DNA of 64,000 bases from Eubacteriaceae bacterium (GCA_012522805.1 JAAYJS010000020.1:26863-90862); one strand, 5' to 3'. Counted from the stretch's first letter, positions 8,724-17,776 are shown. Numbers and translations: made by a program. The notes: generated from the sequence alone by a model not told the origin.

Positions 8724-9783
8724 CGAGAAGTGGGCTATAATAACAGTAACCCGACAAGGTGTTGAAAAAGCACGGGAAATGGCCCAGGCCATCTCCGAGA
8801 AATCGCCGGATATCATCACCATAAAAAAATACCAAAGCCGAGATACTAAAGTTTTGGAAGGTTCTTTTAAGGACGGTTTTAAGCAAGTAGCACAGACCTA
8901 CAATGTTTTGGTGTGCATCATGGCGACGGGTATTGTGGTACGTGCCATGGCCCCTTTACTCAAACATAAAGCCTTGGATCCGGCTGTTTTGGTCGTGGAC
9001 CCTAAAGGGGAATACGTCATCAGCTTATTGTCCGGTCACCTAGGGGGTGCCAACGAGGCAACCCGTTATCTTGCTGCAAAATTAGGCGCCCAAGCGGTGA
9101 TTACCACAGCGACAGATGTTTTGGACTCTATGGCGGTGGATACCTTGGCCCAGGCATTGAATGGAGCGGTAGAAAATTTTGTCGATGCAAAAACAGTCAC
9201 AGCACTCATCCTGGACGGACAGCCCGTAGAATTTTTAAACCGGTGCGAATACCCTGTCAAGCACATTGCTTTTCCCGAAAATTTTGGTGAAAACATTTCA
9301 AATCCAAAGGCCCGTGTGGTTTTTACAGATACAATGGTCGGTCAATACAACATGCCGACGGCAGTGATTGTACCCAAAGCCTATGTGTTGGGCATCGGTT
9401 GTCGGCGCCATACGAAAGCGCAGACCATTATCGAAAACATACACGCCATGCTGGAAGCTGAAAATCTTTACCCCCAGTGTATTGCAAAATTTGCAACCAT
9501 CGGTTTAAAAGCCGACGAAAAGGGTTTATTGGAAGCTTGCAAACACTTTGGAGCGAAACTGACAATTGTACCCGATGCCATGATCAAAACAGTGGAATCA
9601 AAATTTCAATTTTCCGATTTGGTTTATCGTACAACGGGTTTGGGTTCTGTCTGTGAACCGGCAGGCTATGTTGTATCCGGTTTTGGGGACTGTCGCGTTT
9701 CAAAAATTAAGGGAAACGGGATGACCCTTTCTCTATGGAAAATAAACGAAAGCATTTTAAAACATAAGGAGAATTATGAGTAA
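8662..9783 (+). CDS. cbiG: Cobalt-precorrin-5A hydrolase CbiG
   Basis: CbiG opens the ring-A lactone of cobalt-precorrin-5A and releases acetaldehyde. The 373-residue protein has the two-part layout: an N-terminal domain with VCIMATGIVVRAMAPLL and YVISLLSGHLGGANE, and a C-terminal domain beginning YVLGIGCRRHTKAQ and ending with GLGSVCEPAG. The ATG at 8662 has TTAGGAGATAGG just upstream and is preferred over the ATG at 8698, which has no ribosome site. The first dozen residues are not typical of the family, so a later start remains possible. It overlaps cbiF by 62 nt and cbiH by 8 nt. Confidence 0.92.
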   Translation: MPSLNCTTHLLAMNLEKLPDDEKWAIITVTRQGVEKAREMAQAISEKSPDIITIKKYQSRDTKVLEGSFKDGFKQVAQTYNVLVCIMATGIVVRAMAPLLKHKALDPAVLVVDPKGEYVISLLSGHLGGANEATRYLAAKLGAQAVITTATDVLDSMAVDTLAQALNGAVENFVDAKTVTALILDGQPVEFLNRCEYPVKHIAFPENFGENISNPKARVVFTDTMVGQYNMPTAVIVPKAYVLGIGCRRHTKAQTIIENIHAMLEAENLYPQCIAKFATIGLKADEKGLLEACKHFGAKLTIVPDAMIKTVESKFQFSDLVYRTTGLGSVCEPAGYVVSGFGDCRVSKIKGNGMTLSLWKINESILKHKENYE

Positions 9784-10516
9784 TAAAATTTGGATTGTGG
9801 GATTAGGTCCCGGATTACATGACCATATGACGCCGGCAGCTCAAGATGCCTTAAAAGAAGCGGAAGTGGTCGTTGGTTATAAAACCTACATTGACTTAAT
9901 CAAGTTTTTCTTAATTGACAAAGAAGTTTATGCTTCAGGCATGCGCAAAGAAATTGACCGTTGCAAAGAAGTGTTGGAGATAGCCAATCAAGGCAAATCC
10001 GTGGCTTTGGTCAGCTCCGGCGATGCGGGCGTTTACGGTATGGCCGGTATCATGTTGGAGTTGGTGGAAAGCGAACAGGCAGATGTCGACGTCATCGTCA
10101 TTCCGGGGGTATCGGCTGCAAATGCCGCTGCTGCCACTTTAGGGGCACCTCTCATGCACGACTATTGCGTGATTTCCCTGAGTGATTTATTAACGGATTG
10201 GGATATCATTAAAAAACGCATCGCCTGTGCAGGTGAAGGAGATTTTGTTGTTTCCTTATACAACCCACGCTCTAAGGGCAGACCGAATAACATCGTCGAA
10301 GCCAGAGACATTCTATTAAAATACCGTTCACCTCAAACGCCGGTTGGCATTGTCACAAACGCAAAAAGAGAAAACGAATCCATGGTCATCACCGATTTGG
10401 AAAACATGTGTGAAGAAGAAATCAATATGTTTTCCATGGTGATCATCGGTAATTCCAAAACCTTTGTAACAGAAGACGGCACCACCATGATTACACCTAG
10501 GGGTTATAAATTGTGA
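9776..10516 (+). CDS. cbiH: Cobalt-precorrin-3B C17-methyltransferase CbiH (CobJ)
   Basis: CbiH methylates C17 with ring contraction to give cobalt-precorrin-4. The 246-residue tetrapyrrole methylase shows IWIVGLGPGLHDHMTPAA at the N terminus, VVGYKTYIDLI, ALVSSGDAGVYGMAG for SAM binding, and VIPGVSAANAAAATLGAPL. The segment SLYNPRSKGRP is typical of the C17-methyltransferase subgroup. It overlaps cbiG by 8 nt at its start and cbiJ by 4 nt at its end. Confidence 0.95.
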   Translation: MSNKIWIVGLGPGLHDHMTPAAQDALKEAEVVVGYKTYIDLIKFFLIDKEVYASGMRKEIDRCKEVLEIANQGKSVALVSSGDAGVYGMAGIMLELVESEQADVDVIVIPGVSAANAAAATLGAPLMHDYCVISLSDLLTDWDIIKKRIACAGEGDFVVSLYNPRSKGRPNNIVEARDILLKYRSPQTPVGIVTNAKRENESMVITDLENMCEEEINMFSMVIIGNSKTFVTEDGTTMITPRGYKL

Positions 10517-11268
10517 TCCTCGTATTAGGAGGCACCTACGATAGTCGCATGTTGGTGGAAGCTTTGTTAAAAGACGACCACCATGTGGTGTACTCATCTG
10601 TGACGCAATTCAATACAAATCTTTTGCCGGTTGACAATCGCTTAACTTTGCATATCGAGGCCATGAATGGCAGCGAAATGGAAGCTTTCATACAAAATAG
10701 GGGTATTTCCCATATAGTGGATGCCACACACCCCTATGCCGAAGAGGTATCCGTCAATGCCATCACGGCGGCGAGTACCTGCCACGTACCCTATCTGCGC
10801 TTGGAACGTCCGGGTTTGATCGAAGACGGCAGACACTTTGTCGGCTTTGATACTTATGAAGAGATGGTGGCATTTTTAGAAAAGAAGCAAGGCAATATTT
10901 TAGTAACCACCGGTAGCAGACAATTGGAATACTACCAACGGCTGAATAAAAATAGATTGACGATACGCGTGTTGCCTTCAGCGTCGGTGTTAACCAAATG
11001 CGAGGCATTGGGCTACAAACCCTCCGCCATTATAGCGATGCAAGGACCTTTTACCAAAGCGATGAATGAACTGATCATAGAGGAACGCCGAATTGCTTAT
11101 TTAACGACGAAAGACTCGGGTAATGTCGGCGGTGTGGCAGAAAAACTATCTGCTGCTAAGGACAAAGGAGTCATGGTTCTGTTTTTACGCAGACCGAAGA
11201 TCGATTATCCCAAAAAGGTTCATGCCATCGACGAAGTGATTGAGGAATTAAAGGAGAAATATGAGTAA
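10513..11268 (+). CDS. cbiJ: Cobalt-precorrin-6A reductase CbiJ (CobK)
   Basis: This NAD(P)H-dependent enzyme reduces cobalt-precorrin-6A to 6B, the substrate of the CbiT gene at the left edge. Translation starts at GTG overlapping the cbiH stop. The 251-residue protein has the family layout: N-terminal LVLGGTYDSRML dinucleotide-binding motif, HIVDATHPYAEEVSVNA, VTTGSRQLEYY, AIIAMQGPFTKAMNE and the C-terminal TTKDSGNVGGVAEKL. It overlaps the next gene by 8 nt. Confidence 0.93.
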   Translation: MILVLGGTYDSRMLVEALLKDDHHVVYSSVTQFNTNLLPVDNRLTLHIEAMNGSEMEAFIQNRGISHIVDATHPYAEEVSVNAITAASTCHVPYLRLERPGLIEDGRHFVGFDTYEEMVAFLEKKQGNILVTTGSRQLEYYQRLNKNRLTIRVLPSASVLTKCEALGYKPSAIIAMQGPFTKAMNELIIEERRIAYLTTKDSGNVGGVAEKLSAAKDKGVMVLFLRRPKIDYPKKVHAIDEVIEELKEKYE

Positions 11269-12751
11269 AAAAATAATGTTTTTGGGAACCGGATCCTCAG
11301 TAGGAAAAAGTTTGTTAACCGCGGCATTTTGTCGGGTTCTCAGCGACAAAGGCTTAAAGGTTGCCCCCTTTAAATCTCAAAATATGTCTTTAAATTCCTA
11401 CATTACGGCAGATGGGAAAGAAATGGGCAGGGCTCAGGTTACCCAATCGGAATGTGCTCGCATTGAGCCCAGGGCAGAAATGAACCCGGTGCTCTTAAAA
11501 CCCAATTCCGATACCGGCTCTCAGGTAATCTTAAACGGCGTCCCGGAATTTAATATGGACGCCAGAGAATTTCACGCCTACAAAGCGCAGTTGAAAGAAG
11601 TTGTTGTCAAGGCCTTTCAGGATTTAGAAAAAGAGTTTGATTACATTATTATGGAAGGTGCCGGATCTCCCGCAGAAATTAACCTGAGGGAAAATGATTT
11701 GGTGAATATGGGTATGGCGGAAATGGTCGATTCTCCCGTTATTTTGATTGGAGATATCGATAAAGGCGGTGTCTTTGCTTCTCTTTACGGAACAGTCAAA
11801 CTATTGGAACCGGAGGAACAAGCTCGGATTAAAGGCTTTATCATCAATAAATTTAGAGGCGATGTCACATTGTTGGAACCCGGCATCGATACCATCGTGG
11901 AAAAACTGGGCATTCCTTGCTTAGGTGTCATGCCCTATACGCGTTTAGTCATAGACGATGAAGATTCCGTCACCGACCGTTGGACTGAAAAACCGGAGGG
12001 CGCCATCACCGTTGGTGTGGTACGCTTGCGACATATCTCGAATTTTACCGATTGCACGGTATTTGATATGTACCCGGATATTTCCGTCGAATACTATGAA
12101 AACCAAAGGCAGATGGCCCATGCCAACCCGGATTTATTGGTTATCCCCGGAAGTAAAAATACCATAGACGACGTCAAGGTATTGCGAGATAGCAAAATGG
12201 AAGGTGAGATATTACGCCTACACAAAAGCGGTGTACCGATTGTGGGTATTTGCGGCGGTTATCAAATTCTTGGCAATACAATCGAAGATCCCGCAGGGGT
12301 AGAATCAAATCTAAAAGAGATCGAAGGATTGGGATTATTGGATATCCAAACGGTTTTAGGTGATGAAAAGGTCACCATGCGACGTGCCGGCGAAATCCTC
12401 CACGATGTGATGGGAATCGACACGGCTTCTGTGGCGGTAGAGGGTTATGAAATCCATATGGGGACTACAACTTTAGGTGAAAAAGCTAAGCCCTTTAGCC
12501 GACTGGAAGACGGTAGGGAAGACGGCGCCATATCGGAAGATGGCAACGTGATGGGTACCTATCTCCATGGCATTTTCGATAACGACATTTTTAGAGAAAA
12601 ATTGATCCGGCATATCCGGGAAAAGAAAAACTTGGAGGATAACACCGTCTTTGACTACAAAGCCTTTAAAGAGAGTCAATACGATCAATTGGCACAGGCC
12701 TTTGTGGCGCATATCGATGTCGATACCCTCATCCAAATGATGGAGGGATAA
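11261..12751 (+). CDS. cbiP: Cobyric acid synthase CbiP (CobQ)
   Basis: CbiP amidates four side chains of adenosylcobyrinic acid a,c-diamide using glutamine and ATP. The 496-residue protein has an N-terminal dethiobiotin-synthetase-like ATPase domain (GTGSSVGKSLLTAAFCR, SQNMSLNSY, IMEGAGSPAEINL, GDIDKGGVFAS). Its C-terminal glutamine amidotransferase domain has the nucleophile Cys in VGICGGYQILG and a catalytic His in GTYLHGIFDN. The length is normal. It overlaps cbiJ by 8 nt and is followed after 1 nt by cbiB. No separate cbiA is present in the window. Confidence 0.96.
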   Translation: MSKKIMFLGTGSSVGKSLLTAAFCRVLSDKGLKVAPFKSQNMSLNSYITADGKEMGRAQVTQSECARIEPRAEMNPVLLKPNSDTGSQVILNGVPEFNMDAREFHAYKAQLKEVVVKAFQDLEKEFDYIIMEGAGSPAEINLRENDLVNMGMAEMVDSPVILIGDIDKGGVFASLYGTVKLLEPEEQARIKGFIINKFRGDVTLLEPGIDTIVEKLGIPCLGVMPYTRLVIDDEDSVTDRWTEKPEGAITVGVVRLRHISNFTDCTVFDMYPDISVEYYENQRQMAHANPDLLVIPGSKNTIDDVKVLRDSKMEGEILRLHKSGVPIVGICGGYQILGNTIEDPAGVESNLKEIEGLGLLDIQTVLGDEKVTMRRAGEILHDVMGIDTASVAVEGYEIHMGTTTLGEKAKPFSRLEDGREDGAISEDGNVMGTYLHGIFDNDIFREKLIRHIREKKNLEDNTVFDYKAFKESQYDQLAQAFVAHIDVDTLIQMMEG

Positions 12752-12752
12752 A

Positions 12753-13760
12753 ATGGTATTTCACGTCAGTCCGGAACTGTGGTTATCAATGGTTGTCATG
12801 GCGGTAGTCGTCGATTGGATTGTCGGCGACCCCCCTCATTTACCCCATCCCATCGTTGCCATCGGAAAACTAATCGGATTCTTGACAAGAGTATTAAACA
12901 AAGGCAACAACCGTCAGTTTAAAGGCTTAGTGATGTGGTTGGTGGTTATTTTTATAAGCGGTTTGACGATGCTGGCCATTCAATGGTTGGCATATGTCGT
13001 ACATCGTTGGGTTTTCATTGCCATATCCGTTTATTTATTGGCCACTACTTTGGCTTCCACATGCTTAAAGCAAGAGGTTCTGAAAGTTTCCAACGCTTTA
13101 AAGGAAAACAACCTGAACAAAGCTAGAAAGCTTTTGAGCTATTTGGTGGGTCGAGATACAGAACAGCTCAACCAAGAGGAAATTGTCAAGGCGACTGTAG
13201 AAACCACAGCGGAAAACACGGTGGATGGCGTATTAGCACCATTGTTTTACATGTTCGTCGGTGTCTTTTTCTCTCACTTTAATGAATTTTTAAACCCTTT
13301 GGTCATGGCTATGGTTTACAAAGCAGTTAACACCATGGACTCTATGGTCGGTTATATCCATGAACCCTATACCGAATTCGGTTATTTTCCGGCGATTTTA
13401 GACGATGTCTTTAATTATCCGATTGCCCGAATTGGATCTATCTTCATGTTGATCGGCGGCTTTTTGTTGGGACACGACATTCAATATGCTTGGAAGATCT
13501 TCACGAGGGATTCTAAAAACCATCGAAGTCCCAATGCAGGTTTTCCGGAAGCGGCTGTGGCAGGTTTGCTCCAAATACGCTTAGGGGGTAGCAGCACCTA
13601 CTTTGGTCATATCTCCCATAAGCCCACCATTGGCGACGAGAAAAACCCCTTGGTGTATCAGAATATAGAAAGCGCTGCAGAAATGATATCTTCAGCGGAA
13701 ACGGTGATGTTGGTATTGGTCGTAGCGGCCTTTGCTATCATCTCCTATGTGCTTGCATAA
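12753..13760 (+). CDS. cbiB: Adenosylcobinamide-phosphate synthase CbiB
   Basis: CbiB is an integral membrane ligase that joins (R)-1-amino-2-propanol phosphate to adenosylcobyric acid. The 335-residue protein starts with a hydrophobic segment and the signature DWIVGDPPHLPHPI. It has further membrane segments around residues 50-100 and 160-180, and near residues 235 and 320. Conserved blocks include YLVGRDTEQLNQEEIVKAT, ENTVDGVLAPLFY, KAVNTMDSMVGY and AGFPEAAVAGLLQIRLGG. It is placed just before CobD, which makes its aminopropanol substrate. Confidence 0.95.
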   Translation: MVFHVSPELWLSMVVMAVVVDWIVGDPPHLPHPIVAIGKLIGFLTRVLNKGNNRQFKGLVMWLVVIFISGLTMLAIQWLAYVVHRWVFIAISVYLLATTLASTCLKQEVLKVSNALKENNLNKARKLLSYLVGRDTEQLNQEEIVKATVETTAENTVDGVLAPLFYMFVGVFFSHFNEFLNPLVMAMVYKAVNTMDSMVGYIHEPYTEFGYFPAILDDVFNYPIARIGSIFMLIGGFLLGHDIQYAWKIFTRDSKNHRSPNAGFPEAAVAGLLQIRLGGSSTYFGHISHKPTIGDEKNPLVYQNIESAAEMISSAETVMLVLVVAAFAIISYVLA

Positions 13761-13769
13761 GGAGGGCTT

Positions 13770-14828
13770 ATGAATCAGCACGGTGGTTATACCGGTGACA
13801 ATAAAAACATTTTAGATTTCAGCATCAACATCAACCCCTTGGGTATGCCTCAAACCATACGGCAAGCATTGCACTCTGCATTGGACGAGGTGGATATATA
13901 TCCGGAAATTGATGGCAAATCTGCCAAGCATGCCTTGGCTCAAGCACTGGGCTGCTATGAAAACCAATTAATTTTGGGTAATGGCGCTTCAGAACTCATT
14001 TATTTATTTCCTAGAAGTATCACGCCGGGCAAAGCACTGATCCTCTCTCCGACTTTTAACGAATACAAACGCGCTCTGACACTCAACAATTGGACTTATA
14101 CACCCTTTTATCTGAAAAAAGAAAATGGTTTTCGTATAGAAGTTGAAGAGCTCGTCAAAGCTTACGAGAGCCATCGGCCGGACGTCGTATACATTTGCAA
14201 CCCTAACAACCCCACCGGTACTTTATATAGCTTGGAAGTAATGAAAAAATTGATCGGCAGTTTGCCCGACAGTGTCTTGTGGTTTATCGATGAATCCTTC
14301 ATTGAATTCACCGAGGAAGAAAGTTGCGATCAATTGGTGCGGGACGGCTGGAAAAATATTTTTATTCTCCGGTCTTTGACCAAGTTTTTTGCACTTCCGG
14401 GTTTGAGGTTGGGTTATGCCATCGCATCGAAGGCAATGATCACAAAACTAAACCGTTACAAAGAACCTTGGACTATCAACACCTTGGCTCTGGTTGCAGC
14501 GGAAAAAATTTATGACGATTCGGAGTATATCCAAAAAACAAGAGACTACATTCGAAAAGAACGTCAAAGAGTGTTCAGAGAATTTCAGAATATTAACGGA
14601 ATTATACCATATCCCAGCGGGGCAGATTTCCATTTAATTGCCTTGGAAAACAACAACACGGATTGGTTGTTGAAAGCTCTCAACGAAAAAAACATCCACA
14701 TTCGAACCTGCGAGGACTTTCATGGCTTAGAAGGCACGCATTTTCGCGTTGCTATCAAAAGTATCGAAGACAACAATCGCTTAATCAAAGCATTAAGGGA
14801 AGTTATGGAGGCATCCCATGAAGCCTAA
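13770..14828 (+). CDS. cobD: L-threonine-O-3-phosphate decarboxylase CobD
   Basis: CobD is a fold-type I PLP enzyme that decarboxylates threonine phosphate to aminopropanol phosphate for the nucleotide loop. The 352-residue protein resembles histidinol-phosphate aminotransferase. The start HGGYTGDNKNILDFSININPLG is typical of CobD. PLP contacts appear in GNGASELIY and NPNNPTG, and the Schiff-base Lys lies in LRSLTKFFALPGLRLGY. AAGGAGG precedes the ATG. It overlaps cobU by 11 nt. The B12 context decides between CobD and HisC. Confidence 0.93.
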   Translation: MNQHGGYTGDNKNILDFSININPLGMPQTIRQALHSALDEVDIYPEIDGKSAKHALAQALGCYENQLILGNGASELIYLFPRSITPGKALILSPTFNEYKRALTLNNWTYTPFYLKKENGFRIEVEELVKAYESHRPDVVYICNPNNPTGTLYSLEVMKKLIGSLPDSVLWFIDESFIEFTEEESCDQLVRDGWKNIFILRSLTKFFALPGLRLGYAIASKAMITKLNRYKEPWTINTLALVAAEKIYDDSEYIQKTRDYIRKERQRVFREFQNINGIIPYPSGADFHLIALENNNTDWLLKALNEKNIHIRTCEDFHGLEGTHFRVAIKSIEDNNRLIKALREVMEASHEA

Positions 14829-15381
14829 TCAAGAAATCATCCTCATCACCGGTGGTGCTAGAAGTGGCAAAAGCACCTATGCGGAAAAAATCGTCGCGGA
14901 AAGTCCGGAGCCGGTGGTGTACATCGCCACGGCGATTCCCTTTGATGAAGGGATGAAGGACCGAATCAAAAAACATAGGGAACAACGCCCGTCGCACTGG
15001 CAAACCATCGAGCGATACAAAGACTTTGAAAAACTGAGGGACGATCCTCATTTTTCTAAAGCGGAAACGGTTTTATTGGACTGCCTAACGGTGATGATCA
15101 CCAACAACATGATCGATGAACCTGTGGATTACGATTTGTGCCATATAGACGAAGTCAATCGTATTGAAACTAAAATTAAAAAACAGGTGACCACCCTATT
15201 GGATATGTGCAAAAATAAAAAGCTGGTTGTCGTTACCAACGAAGTTGGTATGGGATTGGTACCGGCTTATCGACTGGGCAATTATTTTAGAGATATCTCA
15301 GGTCGGATGAATGCTTTGGTCGCTCAAAAAGCCGATGAGGTCTATTTGGTCGTTTGCGGAATACCGCAAAAAATAAAATAA
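14818..15381 (+). CDS. cobU: Adenosylcobinamide kinase / adenosylcobinamide-phosphate guanylyltransferase CobU
   Basis: CobU phosphorylates adenosylcobinamide and then transfers GMP to give adenosylcobinamide-GDP. The 187-residue protein has the P-loop ITGGARSGKSTYAEK at residues about 9-22, the guanylylation-site histidine in KKHREQRPSHWQTIE, LLDCLTVMITN, and VVTNEVGMGLVPAYRLGNYFRDISG. It is the last gene of the cobalamin operon here; cobS, cobT and a corrinoid adenosyltransferase must lie elsewhere. GGAGG is 7-12 nt before the ATG. Confidence 0.95.
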   Translation: MKPNQEIILITGGARSGKSTYAEKIVAESPEPVVYIATAIPFDEGMKDRIKKHREQRPSHWQTIERYKDFEKLRDDPHFSKAETVLLDCLTVMITNNMIDEPVDYDLCHIDEVNRIETKIKKQVTTLLDMCKNKKLVVVTNEVGMGLVPAYRLGNYFRDISGRMNALVAQKADEVYLVVCGIPQKIK

Positions 15382-15409
15382 TTGACAAAAAAACAGGATA
15401 TGAGATACT
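15382..15409 (+). promoter_or_regulatory. Candidate sigma-A promoter for the SEC-C gene
   Basis: TTGACA at 15382-15387 and GATACT at 15404-15409 are separated by 16 nt. The signal directly follows the cobU stop, so the SEC-C gene can be transcribed separately from the cobalamin operon. Confidence 0.55.
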
Positions 15410-15440
15410 CGTATTTATAATCTGTAAATGAGGAGTAAAG

Positions 15441-15947
15441 ATGAAATTATCCCAATTGTGGAAAACAGAAGTAGAAAAACATAACGACGGCGCTGATGGC
15501 CAGTATCAGTTTTGGCAAAACTATTGTGATAGCGAGAAAAAGATCTATCGGGATATTTTAGCTGAGAAAAACAACCATATCACTGTTGTTCCGAAGGATT
15601 TGGCTGCACGTTACGATATGCCGCTTGCTTGGATAGGTGGATTTTTAGAAGGCATCGAAGAAAGTCTCGATAATAAAATCGCAGCTCCTGAAGATATTTC
15701 CGAGGAAACATCCGTCGAATTAGATATAAACTTTGAGAAATTATACAAGAATATGCTAGCAGTCCCGGCAGACTGGTTGTACAATTTGGAAGAATGGAAC
15801 GGCATTTTTTCTACAGAGGATAGAGAGCGCTTTACCAAAGAATACAAACAATCTAAAACCTACGTAAGGGAAAATAAAGTTGGACGTAACGACCCATGCC
15901 CCTGTGGTAGTGGAAAAAAATATAAAAAATGTTGTGGAAAAAATTAA
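15441..15947 (+). CDS. SEC-C motif protein of unknown function
   Basis: The 168-residue acidic protein ends in a SEC-C zinc-binding motif, [17 protein letters not shown], at residues about 151-167, the same motif as at the C terminus of many SecA proteins. Residues 1-150 are mainly helical and have no recognised catalytic motif. The SEC-C tail binds zinc and often mediates protein or ribosome contacts; the role of this protein is unknown. GAGGAG precedes the ATG. It has its own promoter and terminator and so is probably not part of the B12 operon. Confidence 0.85.
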   Translation: MKLSQLWKTEVEKHNDGADGQYQFWQNYCDSEKKIYRDILAEKNNHITVVPKDLAARYDMPLAWIGGFLEGIEESLDNKIAAPEDISEETSVELDINFEKLYKNMLAVPADWLYNLEEWNGIFSTEDRERFTKEYKQSKTYVRENKVGRNDPCPCGSGKKYKKCCGKN

Positions 15948-15948
15948 A

Positions 15949-15990
15949 AAGAGAAGACAAATATCATATTTGTCTTCTCTTCTTAGTTTT
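15949..15990. terminator. Bidirectional terminator between the SEC-C gene and the DUF188 gene
   Basis: A perfect 15-bp stem (15949-15963 with 15967-15981, loop TCA) begins 1 nt after the SEC-C stop. T-rich sequence flanks it on both strands, stronger on the minus strand, and the genes converge here. Confidence 0.85.
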
Positions 15991-16115
15991 CACTGCTCCT
16001 ATACGTGACGCATAAATTTGTTAAGGATTGGGTACGAATGTAAAGCTAGGTTTAGTTGCAAAGACCACCAACAAATGATCTTTCGTTTTCGATCTTCAAA
16101 ATGACGATTATAAAC

Positions 16116-16565
16116 CTACAATTTTAGGTTTATTCCCGAAATATAATTTAATAGCAAATTCTCAAATGTTTGGTTATCCTTTTCTTTTCTTTTTTTGAGA
16201 CCTTTTGCGATACCTTGCTTCCGATCTTCGATTTCTAAATGTCGTTCATACAGCAAATAGTCGATACCGGCAAGATTCATAATATAGCCGTCGGGATGTA
16301 AAACCGCGGTAACCTTATCGACAATCTTCTTGGCTAAAGGGATATGGGATGTCACCACAAGATCATGTAATCCTGCCATTTCCAATAGCTTTTTATTGAT
16401 GGTTCCGGGTTCCAAAACGGTTCTTTTTAAAACACCGTCGTCCACGTCGTCCAATGAATCAATGGGGTTTAACAAAAGCACTTCGATGTGGTGCAGTTCG
16501 CCTAAACGATGGCACAAATTTTTAATACCGGAAGGGCAATGTTCGCCATCAATCAATATTCTCAT
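16116..16565 (-). CDS. YaiI/YqxD family protein (DUF188, PIN-like)
   Basis: The 149-residue protein belongs to the UPF0178 YaiI/YqxD family. It starts MRILIDGEHCPSGIKN, matching the family pattern of an early Asp and a Cys-Pro pair. It carries DLVVTSHIPLAKKIVDK, VLHPDGYIMN and LLYERHLEIEDR, with the basic KGLKKRKEKDNQTFENLL tail. The family is predicted to have a PIN-nuclease-like fold with acidic active-site residues, but the biological role is not established. GAGGAGAATTTGAG precedes the ATG on the minus strand. It is monocistronic and converges with the SEC-C gene. Confidence 0.88.
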   Translation of the reverse strand: MRILIDGEHCPSGIKNLCHRLGELHHIEVLLLNPIDSLDDVDDGVLKRTVLEPGTINKKLLEMAGLHDLVVTSHIPLAKKIVDKVTAVLHPDGYIMNLAGIDYLLYERHLEIEDRKQGIAKGLKKRKEKDNQTFENLLLNYISGINLKL

Positions 16566-17080
16566 CTCAAATTCTCCTCAATTAGTAAGTGGTGTCTTTT
16601 AAAAGCTAGTCGTCGCTACTCATCTTATCATAAAGAGACCTCAGTACAAATTAATGGTTAAAAAAACACAATTTGTGCAGAAAACTAATTGAATGGTGGT
16701 TTAAAATAGGTGACGAAGGCGGGGGGATAGCTATGGTATTAAGAAGATAACGGTTAATTTCTATTTGAGATGATCCAAGCGATTGGCGAGAAAGTAACGG
16801 CGGATCTTTTGCTAAAAAATCAACTCATCTTAAGATGAACACCCTTCACCTTAAGGAGAGAACTCGTAGACAATCACAGTATCCGAATGAAACGGAAAAG
16901 AGGTAAGTGGCACTGGATTAGATACGATTAATGGCTCAAGCAACTTGAACACAGCGTCGAATCAACGCGTCAGGTGCAGAAATTTTATATTTAAGCTTTG
17001 AGTATAAAAAGGTATGTCGATCAGAAAAATATGCCAGACTAATGAAGTTTGCTACAGCCAAAGGATTGATTAAAAAATAT
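16566..17080. other. Intergenic region without a recognised gene
   Basis: This stretch of about 515 nt has no long ORF. A short rightward open frame ends with TAA around 17096-17098 and encodes a basic peptide of some 40 codons including ARLMKFATAKGLIKKYLT. It has no start with a ribosome site and is interrupted upstream, so it may be a degraded gene end or chance. No repeat or hairpin of note was seen. Confidence 0.5.
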
Positions 17081-17109
17081 TTGACAAAGCGCGGTTAAGT
17101 TTGTATAAT
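17081..17109 (+). promoter_or_regulatory. Consensus sigma-A promoter for tRNA-Ser (and perhaps SRP RNA)
   Basis: A perfect TTGACA at 17081-17086 and a perfect TATAAT at 17104-17109 are separated by 17 nt, followed 41 nt later by the tRNA-Ser 5' end. This is a full-consensus housekeeping promoter. Confidence 0.9.
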
Positions 17110-17150
17110 GTATGAGTATGTAAAAATATCAATTCATTGATAGAGGACGC

Positions 17151-17240
17151 GGAGAGATGACCGAGCGGCTGAAGGTGCACGCCTGGAAAGCGTGTGTACG
17201 CGAGAGTGTACCGAGGGTTCAAATCCCTCTCTCTCCGCCA
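17151..17240 (+). tRNA. tRNA-Ser (anticodon GGA)
   Basis: The acceptor stem GGAGAGA pairs with TCTCTCC before the encoded CCA. The anticodon stem CACGC/GCGTG frames the loop CTGGAAA, giving anticodon GGA at 17185-17187. A long variable arm (GTGTACGCGAGAGTGTAC region) is typical of serine tRNA, and GGTTCAAATCC is the T-arm. Confidence 0.97.
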
Positions 17241-17270
17241 TTTTTTTACACATTTTTAGTCGATATAATT

Positions 17271-17539
17271 GGTCGCACTAGACGGAGAGATAGCGGTGCT
17301 CTGTAACCTGCAATCCGCTATAGCAGGGTTGAATTCCTCAAAAAGGGTGGTTGATTCTGGGTCTGCCATCGGAAAGTGGTGTTGACGACCGGACCCTACG
17401 CAACAGAACCTCGGGAACCCCGTCAGGTCAGGAATGAAGCAGCGGTAACCGGGACATTCTGTGTGCCGAAGGACTCTCTGGTAAGAGCTAACTATCGGTG
17501 TAACGCCGGAAGAGGTCATTCGATGCGAGGTGTGCGACT
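17271..17539 (+). ncRNA. ffs: Signal recognition particle RNA, large Gram-positive form (scRNA)
   Basis: The RNA of about 269 nt is the scaffold of the SRP that targets nascent membrane and secreted proteins with Ffh. The 5' and 3' ends pair (GTCGCAC at 17272-17278 with GTGCGAC at 17532-17538). The Alu-domain segment TAGCGGTGCTCTGTAACCTG and CAATCCGCTATAGCAGGG resemble B. subtilis scRNA. The S-domain core GTCAGGTCAGGAATGAAGCA has the conserved GGAA loop and the asymmetric loop bound by Ffh. TATAAT at 17264-17269 lies immediately before it; transcription could also run through from the tRNA-Ser promoter, followed by processing. The exact ends are estimated from pairing. Confidence 0.93.
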
Positions 17540-17573
17540 TGAGTGTTGACTAAGATATGAGAAATATAAATTC

Positions 17574-17628
17574 AAAGAGGGACATCTTGAGAATATTCAA
17601 AATATTCTCAAGATGTCCCTCTTTTTTA
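17574..17628 (+). terminator. Very strong intrinsic terminator of the SRP RNA unit
   Basis: A perfect 24-bp inverted repeat (17574-17597 with 17601-17624, loop CAA) is followed by a run of T. Confidence 0.93.
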
Positions 17629-17776
17629 ATTTACATGAGCTATGATCTTAAACAAAGTCTGCCAAGGGGCCAAAAGAAGAGTACAACCACAGGCAATGAG
17701 AAAAAATTGTACAAATAGCTCGAGATATGGGCTAACTTTATCCAGCATTAGGTATATATTCTACATTGTCAATTCA

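Noticed and set aside
17256-17519. Leftward 87-codon ORF
   Set aside because: It lies antisense within the SRP RNA gene and has no ribosome site or family resemblance.
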